From: Desulfovibrio sp.
GTDB lineage: Bacteria > Desulfobacterota > Desulfovibrionia > Desulfovibrionales > Desulfovibrionaceae
Length of the DNA: 7,551 nucleotides
Assembly: GCA_031282465.1 (NCBI GenBank)
Contig: JAITDR010000156.1
Coordinates: 1-7,551 of the forward strand
Direction: 5' to 3'
Shown here: one piece after another, positions 1-5,810 of the stretch
How the letters are laid out: each line of letters starts with the position of its first letter
How positions within the stretch are numbered: the first letter of the stretch is position 1
Translations under genes and position numbers: made by a program
Notes under the pieces: generated by a model
Databases searched by the model: none
Seen by the model: only the letters and a program-made list of their open reading frames with translations
Told to the model about the DNA's origin: nothing

Positions 1-698
1 GCGTTCAACAAATCTTCCAGCCCATCCGGGTCCACGCCCGATTTCTGCGCTTCCCGGCCCACATTCACCTGCACCAGTACGTCCTGAACAGCAAATTCCG
101 TGCCGTCCGCGCGGGACTGCACTGCCGCCGCCTGTTTCTCCCAGGCTTTTTGCAGCGCGGCGGCGAGTTTGACGGAATCCAGAGAATGTATCAGCGCAAA
201 TCGTCCCACCGCGTCCTTGGCATTTCGACTTTGCAGGCCGCCGATAAAATGCCAACTCAGCAGCAGAGCGCCTTCCGGGTTTTGCCCCATACAATGCCGG
301 CCCGGCTGCAAGGAGGCATCGGGGTTTTGCCCGCTGCTGTTCCAGGGGGACTGTTGTCGCTCAAGGCCCGGCGCACCTGCGGCTGCCGGCGCCGGCATCG
401 GCAGAGGGCGCGGTCCTGCCGTTGCGGGCCCGGCATCGCCCTGCGCGAGCAGTTCCGCGACCTGCGTCATCTTGGCCGTCGCTTCCTGCATGTAGCTCTC
501 GCCGAAAATCGCCTGCTCTGCGCAAAAAACGTCGGAGGGCAGCATCCGCTGATGCCGGACGAGTTCCGCAACGGCGGCTGCTCCGTATGTCTTGGAAACC
601 GCCGCCAAAGTCACGCTGCCGGGTGCGCGCCCGGCACGCAGGACAACCCTTTCCAGACGTTCCCTCAGGGCGTCGAAGCGATCCGTCAATTCCGACAC
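1..698 (-). CDS. yggS: YggS/PLPBP-family PLP homeostasis protein (3' end cut by window edge)
   Basis: This is a cytosolic pyridoxal-phosphate-binding protein of the YggS/PROSC family, which buffers PLP and affects amino-acid and vitamin B6 balance; no catalytic activity is established for the family. Seen: 232 codons from a GTG start to the left edge. AVSKT carries K36, the PLP lysine position of E. coli YggS. FGESYMQEA (about 65-73) stands where the family has FGEN-QE, so the usual Asn is Ser. WHFIGGLQS (149-157), HSLDS (171-175) and VQVNVGREAQKSG (about 209-221) follow. Between MQEATAKM and LSWHFIGG sits a low-complexity insertion of about 60 residues (87-146), rich in Ala, Pro and Gly, where relatives have a short linker. 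The GTG start is chosen because AGGTG lies 7 nt upstream and the N-terminus then matches family length. It is the last visible gene of the operon, 87 nt after era. The family call is firm; function by homology. Confidence 0.93.
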   Translation of the reverse strand, partial: MSELTDRFDALRERLERVVLRAGRAPGSVTLAAVSKTYGAAAVAELVRHQRMLPSDVFCAEQAIFGESYMQEATAKMTQVAELLAQGDAGPATAGPRPLPMPAPAAAGAPGLERQQSPWNSSGQNPDASLQPGRHCMGQNPEGALLLSWHFIGGLQSRNAKDAVGRFALIHSLDSVKLAAALQKAWEKQAAAVQSRADGTEFAVQDVLVQVNVGREAQKSGVDPDGLEDLLN

Positions 699-706
699 GT
701 CACAAC
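678..706 (-). repeat. Imperfect direct repeat, copy B (yggS start)
   Basis: This 29-nt block covers the TGA-C-GTG context and the first codons of yggS. It matches copy A, 86 bp away at the era stop, at 24 of 29 positions, and the identical core on the minus strand is GTTGTGACGTG. Weaker similarity continues a few bases further into yggS. Confidence 0.7.
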
Positions 707-710
707 ACCT
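706..710 (-). promoter_or_regulatory. Shine-Dalgarno site for yggS
   Basis: AGGTG on the minus strand lies 7 nt before the GTG at 698. It supports that start over an in-frame GTG at 740. Confidence 0.6.
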
Positions 711-763
711 GCCTGAACAACGCCTGCTCTGATGGGACACCGTCCGATAATTTGCACGGCGAG

Positions 764-792
764 GCAATCCGCCGGTTCCGGCACGTCACAAC
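764..792 (-). repeat. Imperfect direct repeat, copy A (era stop)
   Basis: This is the partner of the block at the yggS start (24 of 29 identical). It spans the era stop codon TGA and, 1 nt later, a GTG followed by CCGGAA, resembling the yggS start GTG-TCGGAA. Read from that GTG (784), a short frame of 32 codons ends at 686, overlapping the yggS start by 13 nt. The most economical reading is a local duplication of an ancestral tight era-yggS junction; a leader peptide is possible but unsupported. Confidence 0.65.
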
Positions 793-1718
793 TCCGCTTC
801 GGGCACAAGCCCGAAACTGCGCAGGAAGTCCGCCTCATCCGCCCGGCTGTCCCTCACCTTGACCCACAACCGCAGGTGCGTTTTCCGACCCAGAAGCTGC
901 GCAATTTCCAATCGCGCGGCCTGCCCCGTCTGCTTGATGTTACGTCCGGCGCGGCCGATGACCATCGCCTTGTGCGAACTCTTGGCAACATTAATCACCG
1001 CGTGAATTTCCACAGCATCGCGTTCTTCGTCTTCTTCCCAGGCTTCTATGGCCACCGTCGTGAAGTAGGGCAGTTCCTGCCTGAGTGTGAGAAAGAGCTT
1101 TTCACGCACAATTTCCGCCGCCATGAAACGTAGAGGAGCGGTGGAGAGCATATCTTCCGGAAAACAGGGCGGACCTTCGGGCAGGGCGAGCTTGATCGCC
1201 GCCAGGAGTCCGGGCAACCCTTCCCCGTCCGCAGCGGAAACCGGAAACAGACCGGCTTCGGGCCACAGCTCGTGCAGACGCTCCAGGAGCGGCAGAAGGC
1301 GGGATTTGTCGCCGAGCAGGTCGACTTTGTTGGCAATCACAAAGACGGGTCGGGTTTCGGCGGCAACGGGCGCGCGCAACGGTGTCAGGTCGTTTTCGAG
1401 AAACTCCGCCTTGCGCGCGTACAAGTCGGCATCAAGGATCACGCCCAGCACATCGGCGCCGTCGAGCGCATCCCAAGCCGCGCGCAACATGAGGCGATGC
1501 GTTCCGCCGCGTTGTTGGTGAATACCGGGAGTGTCGATAAAAATCACCTGCGCTTCCTTGTCGGAAAGAATACCTGTAATGCGATTGCGCGTAGTCTGCG
1601 GCAAAGGCGATACAATGGACAGCTTCCTGCCCAGATACTTGTTCAGCAAGGTGGATTTACCTGCATTGGGCGGCCCTATGAGGGCGACCCGGCCGCATCG
1701 GAAAGGCATCTCAGTCAT
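786..1718 (-). CDS. era: GTPase Era, ribosome assembly
   Basis: Era is a KH-domain GTPase that binds the 3' end of 16S rRNA and acts in 30S subunit maturation at the inner membrane and cytosol. Seen in the 310-residue product: G1 GPPNAGKST (15-23), G2 region TTRNRI (42-47), G3 DTPG (62-65), G4 NKVD (130-133), G5 SAADGEG (161-167), and the KH-domain loop IGRAGRNIKQTG (254-265). The EKLFLTLRQELPY stretch (206-218) is the usual Era linker to the KH domain. Length is normal for the family. The start ATG at 1718 overlaps the stop of the upstream ABC gene as ATGA, with GGGGGA 6 nt upstream. The frame stays open to 1841, but that extension has no family resemblance. An ATG at 1709 is a less likely alternative. 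Translation is probably coupled to the ABC gene. Confidence 0.97.
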   Translation of the reverse strand: MTEMPFRCGRVALIGPPNAGKSTLLNKYLGRKLSIVSPLPQTTRNRITGILSDKEAQVIFIDTPGIHQQRGGTHRLMLRAAWDALDGADVLGVILDADLYARKAEFLENDLTPLRAPVAAETRPVFVIANKVDLLGDKSRLLPLLERLHELWPEAGLFPVSAADGEGLPGLLAAIKLALPEGPPCFPEDMLSTAPLRFMAAEIVREKLFLTLRQELPYFTTVAIEAWEEDEERDAVEIHAVINVAKSSHKAMVIGRAGRNIKQTGQAARLEIAQLLGRKTHLRLWVKVRDSRADEADFLRSFGLVPEAEL

Positions 1719-2791
1719 GGTCTGTCCCCCGCATGCGCGCCAGCCGCGCATCGGCTGAATGTGCCGCCCGCATCGTGGAGCGGAGGGTCTTCTTCCCTGC
1801 ACCGATGCGTCGCAAAGGCGCAACGGGGGTGGAAGGCGCACCCCGAGGGCCTGTCCCAGATGCCGGGGACCGCGCCGGGTATGGCCGCAAGTCGACGGCG
1901 GCGTTCGCTGAACGACGCGGCGGCGCTCTGCCCGGAGCCGGCCGGGGAATTACCCGGGAAGGATGCTTTCCTCATAATGTTCGCGGGACTCGAACGCAAC
2001 AGTCCGACGGTATAGGGATGTACAGGCTTCGACAGCAGCGTGCCGGTCGGTCCGTACTCCACGATACGCCCGGCGTACATGACGGCCGTATCATCGGCAA
2101 TGCGCGCTACGATGCCGAGATCGTGCGTGATGAAGAGCAGAGACACACCGGAACTTTGCGTAAGCGAACGCAGCAGGTCCAGAATGCGTTTGCCGGTCAC
2201 AGCGTCCAGAGCCGTCGTCGCTTCGTCGGCGATAATCAGGTCCGGACCGGAAAGCACGGCCATGCCGATCATCACGCGCTGGCGCATGCCGCCGCTCAAG
2301 CGGTGCGGAAACTCGCGGGCGACGGCGGCCGGGTCCGCCATGCCGACGCGTTCCAGCACGGCCTCTGCTTCTTTTTCGGCTGCGCGCGCCGACAGGCCCC
2401 TGTGCAGGCGCAACCCTTCGCTCATCTGCTCTCCGATGCGCATGACCGGGTTGAGGGAACTCATGGGGTCCTGGAAAATCATACAAATCCGGTCACCGCG
2501 TATGCTGTTCAGTTCCGTTACGGACAGCGTCCCCAAATCCTGTCCCTTGAAACGCACGGTACCGCCGAGAATCCCGGCCGGAGGCGAAGGCAAAAGACGC
2601 ATAAGATGCAGGGCGGCAACAGTTTTCCCGCAACCCGACTCTCCTACCAGACAGAGGGTCTTGCCGCGTCGCAGAGAAAAGCTCATGCCGTCCACTGCCA
2701 AACCGATTGTTGCGCGCGCGCCGTCCCGCCTGAAGCCCAGACGCAAGTCCCGCACCTCAAGCAACGCTTCCCTGTCTGTCGCGTTCAACAC
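1715..2791 (-). CDS. OppD/DppD-type ABC transporter ATP-binding protein (orphan)
   Basis: This is the ATPase subunit of a peptide/nickel-type importer of the DppD/OppD family, normally at the cytoplasmic face of a two-permease complex. Seen in 358 residues: Walker A GESGCGKT (50-57), Q-loop FQDPMSSLNP (106-115), signature LSGGMRQR (165-172), Walker B LIIADE (185-190), D-loop ALD (194-196) and switch His in THD (222-224). The C-terminal oligopeptide-transporter domain has HPYTVGLL (258-265) and AIPGAVPG (303-310). Four cysteines (318, 324, 331, 348) follow; in some DppD proteins such cysteines bind an iron-sulfur cluster. About 15-20 extra residues rich in Ser, Ala and Gly (near 275-295) separate HPYT from AIPG. 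The GTG start at 2791 overlaps the miaB stop by 7 nt; the ribosome site is weak, and TTG 2788 is an alternative. No permease or binding-protein gene is in view, so the substrate cannot be assigned. Confidence 0.92.
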   Translation of the reverse strand: MLNATDREALLEVRDLRLGFRRDGARATIGLAVDGMSFSLRRGKTLCLVGESGCGKTVAALHLMRLLPSPPAGILGGTVRFKGQDLGTLSVTELNSIRGDRICMIFQDPMSSLNPVMRIGEQMSEGLRLHRGLSARAAEKEAEAVLERVGMADPAAVAREFPHRLSGGMRQRVMIGMAVLSGPDLIIADEATTALDAVTGKRILDLLRSLTQSSGVSLLFITHDLGIVARIADDTAVMYAGRIVEYGPTGTLLSKPVHPYTVGLLRSSPANIMRKASFPGNSPAGSGQSAAASFSERRRRLAAIPGAVPGIWDRPSGCAFHPRCAFATHRCREEDPPLHDAGGTFSRCAAGAHAGDRP

Positions 2792-4542
2792 GGTCGTCCC
2801 GCCTGTCGGGCTTTCAAGGAACGGTGTGCCGCGGATTCGATATGCACGGGCAACATAGCCCCAAGCAGCCCGCCTTGCGTAAAGGGCGCGTCCGAACCGT
2901 TTTCCGGCGCCACATTGACGATGAAACCGTGCGGCGTGCGACCGACCCACGATGCCCCGCCATGCCCTCCTCCGCTCCCGGACAATACATCACTCCCTGA
3001 ATTACCCGCACCGCCGCTCTCTTCACCGCTGTCAAAAGGCCTGCTTCGCTGACGCTGCGGAAAAGAAGAGCACGGGGCCTCTCCACTGCCGGCTGAAAAC
3101 GCTGCACTTCCGGAATCTTCCGCGCCGCCGCCCGCGTCGGGCAACAATTCCGATATGCGGCTCCTGCCTTCCAGCAGGACAATGCAATCGCTTCCCACTT
3201 GGGCTTGCAGCAGTTTTTGCGACACTTGATCCTGATACTCCTGCAGACGGGCGAGACGTTCCAGAGCAGTACTTCGGCCGACCTTGTCCGGCAATCCGGC
3301 CGCACGGGTTCCGGGCCGGTCCGAGTAGACAAAAGAAAAGGCGGCGGCAAAGCCCACTCTTTCCAACAAGCGCATGCTGTCTTCAAAATCCTCGTTCGTT
3401 TCGCCCGGAAAGCCGACGATGACGTCCGTAGTCAGGGCTATATCCGGCCGCGCTTTTCTGAGACGGTCAACGAGGTCCAGATAGGCGACCGTGTCGTAAC
3501 GCCGTTTCATGGCCTTGAGTATCGTGTCCGACCCGGATTGCACAGGCAGATGCAGGCGCGGGCAGAGCACGGGGTTGTCGCCGAACTGTTCGACGACTTC
3601 CGGGGCGAGATCCTTGGGGTGAGATGTGACGAAGCGCAGGCGCCGCAGGCCGGGCATCGTCGACAGCGCGCGCAGCAGTTCGGCAAAACTCATGCCGCCT
3701 CCGCCGCCGTCCAGGCCGTAGGCGTTGACGTTCTGCCCGAGCAGAGTGATTTCGCGCGCTCCTCCTTCAACCAGGGTACGACATTCGCGGAGTATGTTCT
3801 CAGCCTTGCGCGACTTTTGTCTGCCGCGCGTGAAGGGCACTATGCAGTACGCGCAAAAATTGTCGCAGCCCTGCATAATACCGACAAACACGGAAGGCGG
3901 AACGGCGAAAACGTCCCGTTGCGCGGGGTCGCAAAGAGGATCAAGACATTCTTCGTAAGTTTCGCTGAATTCCGACAGACTTATGCGCAGACGAGGGTCT
4001 TCCGTCAGACGGGTCAGGGCGTCCGGTATGCCGGAGACGCCGTCGCCGAAAAGCAGACGTACCTGCGGGAAGCGCTTCATAATCCTGTCGCCCGCTCGGC
4101 GGGCAACGCAACCGCCGACGCAGACCAAGACGTCCCTTTTCCCGTGAGCCTTGCAATATTCGGCAATGCGTCCCAGTTCCGAGTAGACCTTCTGTTCCGG
4201 TTTGTCGCGCACGGCGCAGGTGTTGAGGATATAAATGCCGGCATCTTCAAACGAGCTTTCACGAAATCCGCCGGCCGTCAGCATGCGAGCCAGACGCGCC
4301 GACTCGGCTGCGTTCATCTGGCAACCGAAGGTCCGCATGTGAAAAGCCGGCAACGAGCGCAATGCCGGGGATGGGGCCTGCACCGGATGCGGAGCAGGCG
4401 ACACGGTCAAAGTCCGGGACAAGGACAGCGGACGGAAGAGAGGTACAGCCGGGGACATGGGCAAGGTCCGAAAAACCGGTGAATCCGGGGACACGGGCAA
4501 AGCCGGAGAGAACATCAAATCCCGATTACTGTTTTCCGACAT
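2785..4542 (-). CDS. miaB: tRNA-2-methylthio-N6-isopentenyladenosine37 synthase MiaB, extended
   Basis: MiaB is a radical-SAM methylthiotransferase that converts i6A37 of tRNAs to ms2i6A37 using two [4Fe-4S] clusters. Seen in 585 residues: the N-terminal methylthiotransferase domain with its three cluster cysteines in FGCQMN (C74), NTCAVRDKPEQ (C109) and GGCVARRAGD (C145); the radical-SAM motif CDNFCAYC (C226, C230, C233); LHLPVQSGSD (330-339); DVIVGFPGET (373-382); and a C-terminal TRAM domain (about 445-575). NTCAVRDKPEQ and the overall pattern favour MiaB over MtaB or RimO. The protein is over 100 residues longer than usual. A Ser-Pro-rich extension (about 11-66) precedes FHMRTFGCQ, and a Ser/Gly-rich insertion (about 465-530) splits the TRAM domain before WVGRTPHGF. 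The ATG at 4542 overlaps the dsbA-like stop by 17 nt. Its ribosome site is not clear, as AGGAGG lies 21 nt upstream. ATG 4515 or TTG 4572 are alternatives. Confidence 0.95.
   Translation of the reverse strand: MSENSNRDLMFSPALPVSPDSPVFRTLPMSPAVPLFRPLSLSRTLTVSPAPHPVQAPSPALRSLPAFHMRTFGCQMNAAESARLARMLTAGGFRESSFEDAGIYILNTCAVRDKPEQKVYSELGRIAEYCKAHGKRDVLVCVGGCVARRAGDRIMKRFPQVRLLFGDGVSGIPDALTRLTEDPRLRISLSEFSETYEECLDPLCDPAQRDVFAVPPSVFVGIMQGCDNFCAYCIVPFTRGRQKSRKAENILRECRTLVEGGAREITLLGQNVNAYGLDGGGGGMSFAELLRALSTMPGLRRLRFVTSHPKDLAPEVVEQFGDNPVLCPRLHLPVQSGSDTILKAMKRRYDTVAYLDLVDRLRKARPDIALTTDVIVGFPGETNEDFEDSMRLLERVGFAAAFSFVYSDRPGTRAAGLPDKVGRSTALERLARLQEYQDQVSQKLLQAQVGSDCIVLLEGRSRISELLPDAGGGAEDSGSAAFSAGSGEAPCSSFPQRQRSRPFDSGEESGGAGNSGSDVLSGSGGGHGGASWVGRTPHGFIVNVAPENGSDAPFTQGGLLGAMLPVHIESAAHRSLKARQAGRPC
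4393..4500 (-). repeat. Degenerate 36-nt tandem repeat in the miaB 5' end
   Basis: The MiaB N-terminal extension reads as 12-residue units: LPVSPDSPVFRT, LPMSPAVPLFRP, then the more diverged LSLSRTLTVSPA. The first two DNA units (4465-4500 and 4429-4464) match at 25 of 36 positions, the strongest block being CCGGGGACA-(C/T)-GGGCAA on the plus strand. The third unit is recognisable mainly at protein level. Confidence 0.7.
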
Positions 4543-5356
4543 GGCGCAAGGCTGTTTCCACGGCCTCCTCAAAGAGCTCCCGGCCTACCGCGCCGCGCAC
4601 CATGAGGTCGTTGATAAGGAAGTGAGGGGTGCCGGAAATGCCCAAGCTGTCGGCCTCCTTGCTGTCGAAATCAAGGCGCTGCTGTACCGCCGGCGCATTC
4701 GTCTCGCTTTTGAGCTTTTTGAAATCGTAGCCCAGGCTCTCAGCCGTTTTTTTGAGGAACTCTTCGCCTTCGCGCTCATACTGTTCCGAACCGTTGAACA
4801 ACGCATCGTGAAACTCCCAACCCTTGACGGGGTCGAGAAGGAAGGCAGCCGTCGCAAATTTCGCGGCCGCAACGGAAATCGGGTCGTCTTTGGGCAGGGC
4901 TTTGAAGGTCACACGGAGTTTGCCGTCGTATTTCTGCAGGAGCCGGCTCACATCGTATTCAGCCTGCCGACAGTACGGGCAGGTGAAGTCGGAATAGACG
5001 ACCATGGTAACCGGGGCGTCGGCTTTGCCGCGGAAAGACCGGTCGTCGAGTTTAACGATTTTGCGCTGCTTCACGTCCTGCTCCCACTGAGCTAGCAGAG
5101 ATTTGCGCCTGCGCAGCATGTTGCCCTGCTGGGCTATTTCCAAAACGGTCTCGCTGTTTTCTTTGAGGATATCCAGCACCAGTTCGGGATGTTCCCGGAG
5201 TTCCCGGCGCACGGCCTCGCGCACGGCGGCCTCGTCGGCAGCGGACTGCGCACCGAGGACAGGTCCGCAGGACAGCAACGCGATGGAAGTACTCAGCAGC
5301 AGGCAGGGAATCAGGAGGGATACGGAGGGATGTTTTCTCAAAAAAAAGGAATGCAT
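4526..5356 (-). CDS. Exported DsbA-like thiol:disulfide oxidoreductase
   Basis: This is a thioredoxin-fold protein of the DsbA/BdbD-like class, expected to exchange disulfides in periplasmic proteins. Seen in 276 residues: a hydrophobic export signal (about 12-35); an alpha-helical charged stretch (38-105) typical of Com1/DsbA-like proteins before the fold; the active site CPYC (126-129) in YSDFTCPYCRQ; and the cis-proline loop GISGTPHFLIND (T243-P244). LLSC-G (27-31) could be a lipobox, giving a lipoprotein anchored at C30. Cleavage by signal peptidase I after the VLGA/AQSA region is the alternative. The ATG at 5356 is chosen over the open frame reaching 5518 because AAAGGA lies 7 nt upstream and the signal peptide then begins at residue 1. 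It is the first gene of the minus-strand unit and overlaps miaB by 17 nt. Whether it acts as oxidase or isomerase cannot be told. Confidence 0.92.
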   Translation of the reverse strand: MHSFFLRKHPSVSLLIPCLLLSTSIALLSCGPVLGAQSAADEAAVREAVRRELREHPELVLDILKENSETVLEIAQQGNMLRRRKSLLAQWEQDVKQRKIVKLDDRSFRGKADAPVTMVVYSDFTCPYCRQAEYDVSRLLQKYDGKLRVTFKALPKDDPISVAAAKFATAAFLLDPVKGWEFHDALFNGSEQYEREGEEFLKKTAESLGYDFKKLKSETNAPAVQQRLDFDSKEADSLGISGTPHFLINDLMVRGAVGRELFEEAVETALRHVGKQ

Positions 5357-5363
5357 CAAAATT

Positions 5364-5369
5364 TCCTTT
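5364..5369 (-). promoter_or_regulatory. Shine-Dalgarno site of the DsbA-like gene
   Basis: AAAGGA on the minus strand lies 7 nt before the ATG at 5356. It decides the start of this gene, since the reading frame itself is open for another 54 codons upstream. Confidence 0.75.
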
Positions 5370-5397
5370 ATGACCTGAAATTTTTGTCTTCCGAACG

Positions 5398-5432
5398 ATT
5401 CCCGGTTGACTGCCGGCAAAGCCGGGAATACC
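5398..5432 (+). repeat. Inverted repeat, left arm (REP/MITE-like)
   Basis: This arm lies in the 5' leader of the dsbA-like gene. Its reverse complement matches 5599-5633 at 32 of 35 positions, including a perfect run of 20. The core CCGGCAAAGCCGG is itself a small hairpin (5-bp stem, AAA loop). Confidence 0.85.
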
Positions 5433-5540
5433 ATGCCGCCTGCCCTTTCCTTTAGGAACGGGTGGTCTGCGGACTCATCTCCGGCGGGGCGAAGCCAGCC
5501 GGTGAACGGTTGCGGCACGGAGCAAGGCTGTACCGACCGG

Positions 5541-5578
5541 GCAAAATATGTTGCAAGCGCGCGGGCGGCATATTTCGC
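5541..5578 (+). repeat. AT-rich inverted repeat inside the spacer
   Basis: GCAAAATATG pairs with CATATTTCGC at 9 of 10 positions around an 18-nt GC-rich loop. It could be an operator or simply a cruciform. Its centre is about 44 bp from the centre of the large inverted repeat, so the two are not concentric. Confidence 0.5.
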
Positions 5579-5598
5579 TTTTCATCCGCCGCCGACAA

Positions 5599-5633
5599 GG
5601 TATTCCCGGCTTTGCCGGGAGTCAATCGGAAAT
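5599..5633 (+). repeat. Inverted repeat, right arm (REP/MITE-like)
   Basis: This is the partner of the left arm, 166 nt away in inverted orientation. It contains a perfect hairpin at 5604-5620, TCCCGGC-TTT-GCCGGGA. No clear target-site duplication is visible outside the arms, and no transposase gene lies between them. Confidence 0.85.
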
Positions 5634-5640
5634 CTGAGGA

Positions 5641-5758
5641 ACGCTTTAGGGCTTTGCCCGGAACGAAGCGGAAGCGTTTGCGGGAAGAAGGGCGCGGTCC
5701 CTGCGGATACCGTTGCTTCCGCGGCCGGAACATGCAGTGCCTTTTTTGATTTCCCGCA
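5641..5758 (+). other. Nested hairpins in the ackA leader
   Basis: Three potential structures follow the right repeat arm. ACGCTT (5641-5646) pairs with AAGCGT (5672-5677) and encloses GGGC-TTT-GCCC (5649-5659). TGCGGGAA (5679-5686) pairs with TTCCCGCA (5751-5758) and encloses TTCCG-CGGC-CGGAA (5717-5730). They lie 52 nt or more upstream of the ackA ATG. No known riboswitch consensus is recognised, and in GC-rich DNA some pairing is expected by chance. Confidence 0.4.
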
Positions 5759-5810
5759 GTCTTCACTCACTTGATGAAACAAAAACAATCCGGCGAAAAA
5801 GGGACGTGTT

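Larger units (their letters stand above)
5357..5810. other. Divergent intergenic spacer without a gene
   Basis: This 454-bp stretch separates the dsbA-like gene (leftward) from ackA (rightward). It contains the ribosome sites of both genes, the 35-nt inverted repeat pair, an AT-rich inverted repeat and the ackA leader hairpins. Small open frames cross it on both strands, but none has a family resemblance. Promoters for both transcripts are expected here, but I could not pick convincing -35/-10 pairs. Confidence 0.7.

Noticed and set aside
268..340. CRISPR-like or tandem array from the repeated GGGTTTTGCCC words
   Set aside because: There are only two 11-nt copies, inside a coding frame, without regular repeat-spacer structure.
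1719..1841. N-terminal extension of Era to 1841
   Set aside because: The extension resembles nothing in the family. ATG 1718 has a ribosome site and the ATGA overlap with the preceding stop.
2792..2950. Longer ABC ATPase starting at 2950
   Set aside because: It would overlap miaB by 166 nt and adds 53 residues with no family match; the domain begins just after GTG 2791.
1733..3052. Long plus-strand open frame (439 codons) opposite the ABC and miaB genes
   Set aside because: It is antisense to genes with complete family motifs, and its product is Arg/Ala/His-rich without any recognisable domain, as expected for GC-rich shadow frames.
3199..4482. Long plus-strand open frame (427 codons) opposite miaB
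   Set aside because: It is a shadow of the miaB coding frame; no motifs were found and no ribosome site supports it.
5357..5518. Longer DsbA-like protein starting at 5518
   Set aside because: It would place 54 residues before the signal peptide and run through the inverted repeat arm; AAAGGA before ATG 5356 decides against it.
5604..5620. Rho-independent terminator at the right repeat arm
   Set aside because: The hairpin is strong, but no T-tract follows on either strand and no gene ends nearby.
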